Origin: Pseudodesulfovibrio senegalensis
GTDB taxonomy: Bacteria; Desulfobacterota; Desulfovibrionia; Desulfovibrionales; Desulfovibrionaceae
Assembly: GCF_008830225.1 (NCBI RefSeq)
Contig: NZ_WAIE01000002.1
Span: 186,001 to 250,000, forward strand
Direction of reading: 5' to 3'
DNA length: 64,000 bases
The notes beneath the pieces were generated by a model. The model was not told where the DNA came from. It saw only the letters and a list, made by a program, of their open reading frames with translations, and searched no databases. Below are positions 17,801 to 24,801 of the stretch, in pieces (the stretch's first letter is position 1; every line of letters starts with the position of its first letter). A program made the position numbers and the translations under genes.

Positions 17801-20290
17801 ACGGTGCTGGAAAACGCGGTGCGTTATCAGGGAGCCTTGCGCAGCTTTGCCGATGCAGCCACGGTTTCGGATGAACTCATGGCCGATGAACTGCTGGCGC
17901 GCCAATACATGAACATGGGCCGGGTGCGCGACCTGCGCCTGAGCCAGTATGCCCTTGCCAAGCAGGACTATGCCAAGGCTTTGGAGATTCATGAATTGAT
18001 GGGCGATGCGGGCGGTATGGCCCAGGCCCGCCTGGACATGGGCCGCTGCGACCGGCTCATGGGTGATTTTGCCGGGGCCGATGAGCTTTTGCAACAGGCC
18101 ATGGACTCGGTGCGGGGCGACGGGGAAGATGCCGAGCGCATGCGCATGCGCGTTCTCATGGAGCAGGCCAACAATGCCTGGTACCGCGCCCGGTATCAAC
18201 AGGCCTTCGACATGCAGCGCCGGGTGCTGGAGTATGCGCGTACGGACGATTGGCCGCTCATGCGCGTCATTGCCCGCAACACCGCCGGCATGATCTGGTG
18301 GACGCTGGGTGACCATGAACGGGCGTTGCGGGAATTGGAGCGTGCGGAACAGGGCGCCCACGGCCTTGCGGTGCGCAAGGATATTCTCGGGTCCGTGCTC
18401 AACAACAAGGGGCTCGTGTTGCGCGACATGGGCCGTCTTGACGCGTCCATGGCTGCGCTTGAAAAGGCGCTTGAAACCGACCGTGCGCTCGAATCGCGCT
18501 GGGCCGAGGCCTACGACCTGCGCAACATGGGCCAGACCCTGCTGCGCATGGGCGATGTCTCCCGCGCCGTGGACATGCTCGTCCGATCGTTGGACATGGC
18601 CCGGTCCATCGGCAACCGCATCAACGTGGCCAAGATATTGGTAGCCCTCGGGCAGGCCCATGCGGCCCGGCCCGGTTCGAAAAGCGGCACAGCAAAGGCG
18701 CGCCAATGCTTTGCCGAGGCCCTTGACCTTTCCCGGGGCATGCGTTTGCGCGAGTATGAATGGCGCGCCCTGCACGGTCTAGCCCGATTGGACGAACAAA
18801 GGGGCGGCCGGGAAGCGGCGCGCCAGCGGTTGGAAACCGCCGTGAACGTCATTGAGGACATGCGGGCTGAAATCCGCATGGAGCGGCTCAGGGACGGCTT
18901 TGCCCTTGGCAAGGCCGAGGTCTATGGTGATCTGGTCAGGATACTGGCGGACATGGGGCGCGAAGCTGATGCCTTTTACGTTGCCGAGCGTTCGCGGGCG
19001 CGCAACCTCATCGACCTGCTCGGTAACCGCAACCGCAATTTGCGCGGCGGCGCGGACAGTGACGCATACAATGCGCTGAAGAATCTCAAGGCCCGCATTG
19101 TCGAGCAGGAACGTTTGGCAACGCAGGCGGTCACGGACGATGAGCGGCGGGTCTATTCCCGTGCTCTGGGCGAACTGCAGGACCGCTATACCGACCTGTT
19201 GCTGAAAGTTCAGGCCGACAATCCAGAATTGGCGGACATGGTCAGCGTGCACCCCATGACATTGGAGCAGGTGCAACAGGCCATGGAGCCGGATACTGCC
19301 ATGCTGGTCTATTACACCACGCGCGACGAGTTGTTCTGTTGGGTAGTCTCACCACGGGAAGCCAGGCTGGTGCGCAAGCCCGTGAACATGGCCGAACTGG
19401 GTGAGGATATACTGCAGTACCGGCGCATGCTGCAGAATCTCGAACCCGCGGCCATTCATTCCCGTCGGCTGTACGATGCGTTGCTCGCCCCGGTGTTGGA
19501 CACAGCCCTGAAACCGGAACCGGACGGCTCCACCCGGGTGCGCGCACTGGGCATCGTGCCCCATGGGCCGTTGCATTATCTTTCCTTTGCCACGCTCGGG
19601 GATGAAAAAGCCTATCTTGTGGAACGAGCGCCCCTGTTTTACCTGCCCAGCGCAAGCGTCATGCGCTACACGTTTGCACGGCGCGACAATTCCGTTGCGG
19701 ATCGGGTGCTGGCCGTGGGCAATCCAGACTTTGGCGATCCGTCGCTGGCGTTGCCGTTTGCCGGGCATGAGGTCCGGGCCATTGCCTGGAACCATCCGGG
19801 CATGACTCTGCTCAGCGGGAGCGAGGCCACCAGAAAACGGGTGGTGCGGGACTTGGGCAGATACGGCATCATCCATTTGGCGACCCACGGGGAGTTCGAT
19901 GCCGCCAATCCGTTGTTTTCGGCCATACGGCTTGCCCCGGACAGCGAACAGGACAACGGCCAACTTTCTGCGGATGAAGTGTTCGAACTGGACATCAACG
20001 CCGATCTGGTGGTTCTTTCTGCCTGTCAGACCGGTTTGGGCAAGGTTGGTGCCGGCGACGACGTGGTGGGCATGAACCGCTCGTTTCTGTACGCGGGCAC
20101 CCATGCCCTGGCCTCCAGCCTGTGGCGGGTCAGCGATGTGAGCACCGCCATTCTCATGAAGCAGTTTTATCGGGAATATCCGAATCGCAACAAGGCCGAA
20201 AGCCTGCAACGGGCCATGCTGCACGTGTTTCGCCAATATGCGCATCCCGGCTACTGGGGGGCGTTCGTGCTGGTGGGAGATTATCAGTAG
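11879..20290 (+). CDS. Giant exported TolB-propeller/TPR/CHAT protein
   Basis: A 2803-residue protein. Residues 1-24 are a clear signal peptide (hydrophobic core, then LPAGA). Residues about 45-320 hold five or more PD40/TolB-like blades, recognised by repeated (S/F)SPDG or SxDGR strands. Several long blocks of tetratricopeptide-like helical pairs follow (about 340-1100 and 1840-2300), with a beta-rich stretch near 1500-1830 and a coiled segment near 2400. The C-terminal 300 residues form a CHAT (caspase-like) domain with probable catalytic His2670 in ATHGEF and Cys2716 in LSACQTGLG. CHAT proteases are usually cytosolic; an exported one joined to a propeller is unusual. The start at 11879 makes an ATGA overlap with the lipoprotein gene; 11882 is an alternative. 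The frame is unbroken. Confidence 0.88.
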   Translation: MMRRAGIFMLAALLLVSLALPAGARVKPRALNVDRPEQFTFEARSVLYADVSPDGRLMACTRESDGFTGLWLRSADPATAMIPRRLTPDAGNHYAPRFSRDGRFVAFVGTLHDAKGDIYVLDLKGDMQSRRLTGRDTADGGPCFSPDGKTIYYHRTVPGKRLPELTALDIDFGHSRSLNVDSDGAFPAISPDGTRIAFVARTHDPAGDILVLDRATGTVTALTSGPDRDLYPRWSADGRYVYFTRGEDTPRIMRIDAGEHDTGKSLGPWPVTSGAQAAYQPVVAAGRLYYLSESDGVGNVWTLPQDGPVPGLGSAEAQLALARDIAISPDRDTGLTVLGYSRVLERFGNDAARCTEAAYRMGRVLEGMKDGARRAEQAYARASVGPDSLYSGLAEVAAGAMRARASLSRTDSRPSAKSLARQARTLVDIGDRHADPRIRARARIEAVRLYVAFGTMPRDLTAALILTDDAIRMADAKSARSEQAEALVLKGDVYARSGAGRSVVPLYERVVREYPGQEQWTQAAAMRLLDRAVAGMDSLDQRMGALLSVASGNEAGLPVLAALAWNRMGDEYHRAGEDQQAANAYSTTLAKFSDTGAPVVAARMALAEILYDQERFQRALDLYETEMAERPAEDRIYRLARAAYLQRSAAAGQHLLRLGEVSAARSVFAELVRYAPDNVPAHRGVVQCAAAMGILEESIDKYSDQLEADPENDVLLYSLGLALTYRDSRADLERARDLIAHAVRNQGQVSYYHQTLGYVHEVLETVHGVPEGLEKALLEYRTARFLNDARLDAQNAADLDLNVGNACFLLGQYERAFRNYQRRLASGRSFGNTDQEIVFYQRLGRAAFQAGEPQATVDAFNLAIQLVDEHADPRLASRRFGVLGKYVLDSVLRPLMGDDAPEQARNVALVLAREQAELNNRAFALGRVAVPMPPSGEWLQYRAGMVALIADQQRLNRRIVDRGLAAPESVEAQTMQRMAESVREALDTPGRYGEMQAELQDRLGLALQENGQHAEARLAFLQAFDRNEALGRTFNLAVNLRSAAYNAWLLAGDAHGLERKRLLQQAHNEFGRVVALVKEHGVPERGTAHDNGGALISVNLRIALDETTATHAMDGFSPEQEIRLARTFMTRIATELGRITEARRALEAQLPETVVPAKTPAGQRFGTGLALHRAAHLARAVQDPLAAFERFAQSADMGIAMGTATSAALNVMNMAQCLRDAEPSAGQDRLASMRTRFVALVRRVTRLVDRLSDGMAAPGIIAPEFHNAVAVAFNDLAQAREAGAVRSYWLSLAMGHANGAVEYFEENPPDSRQQSALLCAALLNRARLGDQLGLPGKQDRERVLTLCDDAFLPDFRWRALAASGRLPEALDVLRSLPLPSMHAGQGEIIAALASLVRQQVDAGNVEQAFDLAEELSELERVNRTACLGVSLPQGRDADLLARIAPRLLRIRELRQRLDSEQEALSESQRDRVRSRLEQEQEILVSELGPDRERLPGLARLASGEDEREWLLTIMGMAVRLERAADEHAAYGTGRTLEKRQAAVDAYSRTVARAAGSLPFAQPPGVLGFIVPLPAMAFDVMENLGPGRNLMRAFPAGDGGWIVFSVRQDALSATLSATLPESADMLAVEFPSRVPADFNGTLVLSGTHFVRSAYGLKPFKRRLLALDVDLDPVPQFFATESMGHNATVEQTEELAGCAQTLVLGNPVHAGSSVPVRRNRRAMPGVLVHVGGTDIPMAQLAGRASNVSLAMIADSGLSVAGTRAWSGRNDVYEAGCVASLFGLPSMTFMARQDMPGFLQRYARMSPQQAMASQRGSAGREGTAGLLLGHPGLAPDQALELAREQFGLLAGRASRAYQAGQYEAALAAFEDCITIALESGDSQHAAYLPQLYAFARTSAYEAGQLSVAVRHGQALVELLQQEAPDSAEHARAVLQLGLVHARAEQFALAMPLLERAVGMFAALDMGPEQVRAMDELGTVLENAVRYQGALRSFADAATVSDELMADELLARQYMNMGRVRDLRLSQYALAKQDYAKALEIHELMGDAGGMAQARLDMGRCDRLMGDFAGADELLQQAMDSVRGDGEDAERMRMRVLMEQANNAWYRARYQQAFDMQRRVLEYARTDDWPLMRVIARNTAGMIWWTLGDHERALRELERAEQGAHGLAVRKDILGSVLNNKGLVLRDMGRLDASMAALEKALETDRALESRWAEAYDLRNMGQTLLRMGDVSRAVDMLVRSLDMARSIGNRINVAKILVALGQAHAARPGSKSGTAKARQCFAEALDLSRGMRLREYEWRALHGLARLDEQRGGREAARQRLETAVNVIEDMRAEIRMERLRDGFALGKAEVYGDLVRILADMGREADAFYVAERSRARNLIDLLGNRNRNLRGGADSDAYNALKNLKARIVEQERLATQAVTDDERRVYSRALGELQDRYTDLLLKVQADNPELADMVSVHPMTLEQVQQAMEPDTAMLVYYTTRDELFCWVVSPREARLVRKPVNMAELGEDILQYRRMLQNLEPAAIHSRRLYDALLAPVLDTALKPEPDGSTRVRALGIVPHGPLHYLSFATLGDEKAYLVERAPLFYLPSASVMRYTFARRDNSVADRVLAVGNPDFGDPSLALPFAGHEVRAIAWNHPGMTLLSGSEATRKRVVRDLGRYGIIHLATHGEFDAANPLFSAIRLAPDSEQDNGQLSADEVFELDINADLVVLSACQTGLGKVGAGDDVVGMNRSFLYAGTHALASSLWRVSDVSTAILMKQFYREYPNRNKAESLQRAMLHVFRQYAHPGYWGAFVLVGDYQ

Positions 20291-20295
20291 TAATG

Positions 20296-20328
20296 AAAAA
20301 CGGCGGGCAATCATTGCCCGCCGTTTTT
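20296..20328. terminator. Bidirectional rho-independent terminator
   Basis: A perfect 15-base stem (AAAAACGGCGGGCAA with TTGCCCGCCGTTTTT) and a TCA loop. A T run follows on both strands, so it can end both the CHAT operon and the convergent phosphorylase gene. Confidence 0.92.
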
Positions 20329-23300
20329 CATGCATCGCCGTTGCGAGGCACTTCGATCTGTATGCCTGATTTCAGCGTGTGTTTTTCCCTGTCGATCAGC
20401 ACGGTTATTTCCTGGTCGCCCCGGCCCTTGGCCGTGATGCACAGGCTGTGCTGGTCGATACTCACTTCGTACCATATCTTGCGGTGGCAGAACCGGAACA
20501 CCACGTTGCCCCAATGCGGCGGCAGGTCCGGATGGATGGACACGTGGTTTCCGGAAAGGTCCAGCCCGGTAAAGTCCTGCTTGATCACTTCCAATGTTCC
20601 GGCCATGACGCCGGTGTGGATGCCCTCGATGGTGGTGCCGCCCTGCGTGTCGAAAATGTCCGAACGCATGGCTTCCATGAACCAGTCCCAGGCCACATGG
20701 CTGGGGTATATGTATCCGGCCACCACGGAATGAACCACCTTGGAAAGGGTGGAGCCGTGGCTGGTTCGCTGTTCGTAGAAATCGTAGTTGCGGCGCAGCA
20801 GGTCCACGGGGTCGTCCACCGTGTGTCCAAGCTGGCGCAGTATACGCGCCACTTCGTCCGGTTCCAGTATGTACCAGGTCATGAGCACGTCGGCCTGTTT
20901 GGCGACCTTGTAGTTGTCCGGCGAGTCGCCTTCCGCCTTGAGGATGCGGTCCATGCGATGGATGGAATAGAACCGTTTGCGGTAGCTGTCCCAGTCCAGT
21001 TCCTTGAGATCCATGTACCCGTCGAACTGGCTGATGATGCCGTCGTCGGTCATGATCACGTTGAGCTTGGTGATCATGTCCTGCCATTTTTCGATTTCCG
21101 AATCGGTCAGGCCGATGCGGTTGCGCACTCCGGCCAGAGCCTTGGCCGGCAGCTCCTTGATCATTTCCAATGATTTTTCCAGCAGCCAGACCACCATGAT
21201 GTTGGTGTAGGCATTGTCTGTGATGCCGGGCTCGTCCGAGCCGGGCAGTTTCTCATGGAATTCGTCCGGCCCCATGACTCCGGCAATGTGGTACTTGCCG
21301 CTCTCTTCGTCGAATTCAGCGATGTCACCCCAGAATCGTGCGATATCGAGCATGAGTTCCGCGCCGTAATCTTTGAGGAACGTGCTGTCTCCGGTCATGT
21401 TTACATAGCGCCATGCGTTGACAAACACGGCGATGGAAACGTGGCGCTGCCTGCGGGAGAGATCCGGGTCCCATTTCTTTGATTCCGGGTTGTAATGGAT
21501 TTCCTGGGTTTCCTCGGAACCGTCGTCCGCTGTCTGCCACGGGAACATGGCGCCCATGTAGCCGTTTTCCCGCGCATAGGATCGGGCCGCGTCCAGCCTG
21601 TTGTAGCGATACAGGAGCAGGGCCTTGGAAATGTCCGGGAAATGGATGTCGAAGAAGGGTTGTATATAGACTTCATCCCAGAAGATGTGCCCGCGGTATG
21701 CCTCGCCGCTCAGGCCGCGAGCGGGCATGCCTGCGTCGATGTCCACGTTGTGCGGGCTGGCCGTTACCAGCAGATGGTAGGTGTGCAGCCGGAGCACGCG
21801 TTGTACGAAACGATCACCGGAAATCCGGATATCCGTCTTGTCCCACAGGGATTTCCAGATCCGGGTGTGTGGGCCGAGCACTCCCTGGAAGGTTTTGACC
21901 TCGTTTAACGCTTCCATGGCCTGGTCATGAAGGTCTTCGGTGGCGTCGTGGTCGAGGCTGGTGCGTACGTTCACGAATTTTTCCAGCGAGTAATTGGCGT
22001 TTTCCGTGGCCCGGAAGCACACTTCCTCCACCACCTTCGATTTCTCCTGGAATGTTCGTTTCTTGACGTCCAGAGGTTTGTTGTCCTCCAGCAATTGCAT
22101 GCGCGCGGCCATGACCACCTGATAGCGGGAATGGCTGGTTTCCACATGCAGGTACACGCCGTTGCCCAGTTTGCCGCCGGATACCCGCGAAAGGTGCTTG
22201 CAGGTCAGCTTGCTGTAGCGGGCCACGCCGCCGTTGGTTACGTTGCCGTCTATTGCCGAACGGATGGTTATTTTTTCGGAGTAGTTCAGCGGCGTGAGGT
22301 CGAATTTGAGCGCGCAGAGGTGCGGATCGGCCATGCTGGCCAGCCGTTTGCTGGAAACGCGTGTCAGTCGTCCCACGTTGTCCTTGACCACCATGTGCCG
22401 TTCCATGACGCCGTTGCGCATGTCCAGCCGGTGGCAATAGCTCAGGATTTCCATGGACAGCGGGCTCATGAATTGGCCGTTGCCCACCCTGAAGGATACG
22501 GGAAGCCAGTTGGGGCAGTTCACGAAGTCGTTGTTGAAGATTTCCTTGCCCTGCACCTTGCTGGGCACCTTGTTGAAGATGCCGGCAATGTAGGTGCCCG
22601 GATAGAAATAGAAGGACGAGCATTCGCATTCGTAGGCACCGCGTGTGCCGAGGTAGCCGTTGCCTACGGTGGTCAGGGTTTCGCGCAGCTTTTCGTCGCC
22701 CGGATCGAATCCGTTGTAGGTCAGGTGCCATGCGTCCGTGGCCATACCGGTTTCGAACCATTCGCGCATGTCTTCCACCGTGATTTCGGAAAGGTCCGAA
22801 ACCACCATGTCCGCGCCGAACCGTTTGAGCAGTTCTCCGCCGACATTGCGGGCCACGCCCAGGGTCATGCCGAAGTTGCCTGCGTTGCCCGCCTGCACGC
22901 CGGCGATGGCGTCTTCCACCACCACGCATTGGCCGGGGGTCAGGCCCATTTCCGTTGCCGCGGTCACGAAGATGTCCGGATCGGGCTTGCCCTTGAGTCC
23001 GAGTTCCGCGGAAACCACGCCGTCCACCTGTACTTCGAACACATCTTCCATGCCGGCCAGCCGGAGTACCAGTTGGCAGTTGCGGCTGGATGTGGCCACG
23101 CCCACGTGGATGCCGTTTTTCTTGAGGTCCTCGATGAGTTCCACCGAGCTTTGGAAAACTTCCGGACCTTCGCGGCGCAGGATGTCCTGAAAAAGTTCGT
23201 TTTTGAGATTACCCACCGCGCAGATGGTTTCCAGTCCGGGTTCGTCGTCCGGCGTACCGGGCGGCAACTGGATATTGCGTGCTTTCAGAAAGCTCAGCAC

Positions 23301-23495
23301 GCCTTCGAAACGGGGTTTGCCGTCTACGTAGTTCTGGTAGTCATGGATGCGGTCGAACGGTTCGAAGCGCGAGTTGTCACGCTCGGCAACGTGCTTGAGC
23401 AGTTGGTTGAATGCTTTTTCCCACGAGAGGGAGTGCACCCTGGCGGTTCGCGTGATAACTCCGTCCAGATCGAAAACAACGCCTTTGAGTTCCAT
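20328..23495 (-). CDS. Beta-phosphoglucomutase-like HAD fused to GH65 disaccharide phosphorylase
   Basis: A 1055-residue two-part enzyme. Residues 1 to about 245 are a HAD subfamily I domain (nucleophile motif FDLDGVIT, cap, then KPDPDIF and VVEDAIAG), of the beta-phosphoglucomutase type. The remainder is a glycoside hydrolase family 65 protein with the (alpha/alpha)6 core; the general acid Glu should be that of GVMGPDEFHE. Family 65 members phosphorolyse trehalose, maltose, kojibiose or similar, releasing beta-glucose 1-phosphate, which the HAD part would turn into glucose 6-phosphate. The substrate cannot be read from sequence. The start has GAGGAG six bases upstream. It lies downstream of another HAD phosphatase gene in the same direction. 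Confidence 0.9.
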   Translation of the reverse strand: MELKGVVFDLDGVITRTARVHSLSWEKAFNQLLKHVAERDNSRFEPFDRIHDYQNYVDGKPRFEGVLSFLKARNIQLPPGTPDDEPGLETICAVGNLKNELFQDILRREGPEVFQSSVELIEDLKKNGIHVGVATSSRNCQLVLRLAGMEDVFEVQVDGVVSAELGLKGKPDPDIFVTAATEMGLTPGQCVVVEDAIAGVQAGNAGNFGMTLGVARNVGGELLKRFGADMVVSDLSEITVEDMREWFETGMATDAWHLTYNGFDPGDEKLRETLTTVGNGYLGTRGAYECECSSFYFYPGTYIAGIFNKVPSKVQGKEIFNNDFVNCPNWLPVSFRVGNGQFMSPLSMEILSYCHRLDMRNGVMERHMVVKDNVGRLTRVSSKRLASMADPHLCALKFDLTPLNYSEKITIRSAIDGNVTNGGVARYSKLTCKHLSRVSGGKLGNGVYLHVETSHSRYQVVMAARMQLLEDNKPLDVKKRTFQEKSKVVEEVCFRATENANYSLEKFVNVRTSLDHDATEDLHDQAMEALNEVKTFQGVLGPHTRIWKSLWDKTDIRISGDRFVQRVLRLHTYHLLVTASPHNVDIDAGMPARGLSGEAYRGHIFWDEVYIQPFFDIHFPDISKALLLYRYNRLDAARSYARENGYMGAMFPWQTADDGSEETQEIHYNPESKKWDPDLSRRQRHVSIAVFVNAWRYVNMTGDSTFLKDYGAELMLDIARFWGDIAEFDEESGKYHIAGVMGPDEFHEKLPGSDEPGITDNAYTNIMVVWLLEKSLEMIKELPAKALAGVRNRIGLTDSEIEKWQDMITKLNVIMTDDGIISQFDGYMDLKELDWDSYRKRFYSIHRMDRILKAEGDSPDNYKVAKQADVLMTWYILEPDEVARILRQLGHTVDDPVDLLRRNYDFYEQRTSHGSTLSKVVHSVVAGYIYPSHVAWDWFMEAMRSDIFDTQGGTTIEGIHTGVMAGTLEVIKQDFTGLDLSGNHVSIHPDLPPHWGNVVFRFCHRKIWYEVSIDQHSLCITAKGRGDQEITVLIDREKHTLKSGIQIEVPRNGDA

Positions 23496-23534
23496 GATCT
23501 CCTCGCAGTGGTTGGTTTTCCGTGCACCCCGTTT

Positions 23535-24746
23535 TTAGGGCAGGGTGCCGAGAATGGTCACAAGCATGTCCGGCTCCGGGATGATGAGCGCGTTCGGGCA
23601 GATGCCCCGCACCCGGCGGGCCAGATCGTCGTTGCGGGTCACGAATGCGGCCAGCGTGTCTTTGTTCATGGCCATGGCTGCCTCCAGCATGGGCACGTCG
23701 CTGCCCGTGTCGCCGCAGATCAGGTTGGGTCCGTGGAACATTTCGAATTCGAATTCGGTATTCAGGAAATTGACACCGTCGCCCTTGTCGAAATCCTTGG
23801 TTCCGGATTCGCCCGTGTCGATGGTCAGGATGATCTCCACGTCAAGTCCCGTGTCCTCGATGCGCAGATGCTCATGTGCGGGATCCAGTTCTTCCACCAG
23901 GTTTGCCAGTGTGGCCAGAAAAGCCTTTGATTCCTCCGGGGGGACGGATGTGCTTATATCCTGGCGGGCAACCGTGGTCTGGCCGAACTTGAATTGCAGG
24001 CCGGAACCGATGAGCGAAAATTTTTCATATTCGGGTTCGGCCAGTAATGCGGCAAGCCTTGTGTTCAGCCTCTCCAGCAACTCCTGCTTTTCCGCCTCGA
24101 TGGGGTAGGTGCGGACCCGGCCTTCCAGGTCAAGGCATTCTCGTCCCTTGGACCCGGCATAATACATGACCCGCTCCGGTGCCACGCTGATGTCCACCAG
24201 CCCGATATCTGCCAGCGGTGCCGAGGTCAGGATCACGGCGTTGTCGGTCTTGGTTTTGGCGAAACGGGTCAGCATGACCGCGTTGTAGATGGACTGTACC
24301 GATGACCGGTAACGGCCGCAGTAATTGTTGACCGTGCCGTCGCGGTCCGTGATGAAGCAGTTGACGTGCCGCGAACCGATGCATTTGCGCCCCTCGGCAA
24401 CGTGCGCGTCGAAGTTTTCGTGCATGGTATCCAGCATGCGCAGGAACGAATTTTCGCCCAGTTCGAGGTAATGGATGTCCTTGCGGGTTTCGTTGATCTC
24501 GTAGTCCATGTCCAGCGAAATGGTGCGTTGTCCGTCCAGCGAGAGAATGCGTTTGCCGTCCTGTTCCGGCACCGCCTCGAGCGAGTTGAGGGCGTTGGTG
24601 AGCGACGCGGCCACGTCCTCCGGCACCGCTCGACCTTCGAATATGCACTGCACGGCCGCAAAACGAACGTCCCTGGTCGCCTGCATCAGGGTATAGAAGT
24701 CCTTGAGCGTTACCAGTTTGGTGAGTTCTATGTCCGGTGCCGGCAT
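23535..24746 (-). CDS. HAD-family phosphatase, trehalose-phosphatase-like
   Basis: A 403-residue protein with HAD motif I as DRDGTVN near residue 133, a Thr/Ser motif in AVILTSAPLADIG, and the late acidic motif GDTGSDVPMLEAA. The layout suggests a C2-capped HAD (OtsB or sucrose-phosphatase-like) with an extra N-terminal helical region of about 120 residues. The start has AAGGAGGAGCC before the ATG. It lies 39 bases upstream of the GH65 fusion, so a role in making or recycling a glucose disaccharide such as trehalose is likely, but the substrate is inferred only from context. Confidence 0.72.
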   Translation of the reverse strand: MPAPDIELTKLVTLKDFYTLMQATRDVRFAAVQCIFEGRAVPEDVAASLTNALNSLEAVPEQDGKRILSLDGQRTISLDMDYEINETRKDIHYLELGENSFLRMLDTMHENFDAHVAEGRKCIGSRHVNCFITDRDGTVNNYCGRYRSSVQSIYNAVMLTRFAKTKTDNAVILTSAPLADIGLVDISVAPERVMYYAGSKGRECLDLEGRVRTYPIEAEKQELLERLNTRLAALLAEPEYEKFSLIGSGLQFKFGQTTVARQDISTSVPPEESKAFLATLANLVEELDPAHEHLRIEDTGLDVEIILTIDTGESGTKDFDKGDGVNFLNTEFEFEMFHGPNLICGDTGSDVPMLEAAMAMNKDTLAAFVTRNDDLARRVRGICPNALIIPEPDMLVTILGTLP

Positions 24747-24764
24747 GGCTCCTCCTTGGGTGAA

Positions 24765-24794
24765 GCCGGGACGCAGTACTTTCCGCGTCCCGGC
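24765..24794 (-). repeat. Hairpin between DUF4139 and HAD genes
   Basis: A perfect 10-base stem GCCGGGACGC/GCGTCCCGGC with a 10-base loop, just after the DUF4139 stop on the minus strand. No T run follows, so it may be a processing or stabilising structure rather than an intrinsic terminator. Confidence 0.5.
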
Positions 24795-24801
24795 ACTGTA
24801 G

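Noticed and set aside
21927-23930. A 667-codon open frame on the plus strand opposite the GH65 fusion and HAD genes
   Set aside because: It is the mirror of the coding frame on the minus strand in GC-rich DNA; the minus-strand proteins have clear family motifs and ribosome sites.
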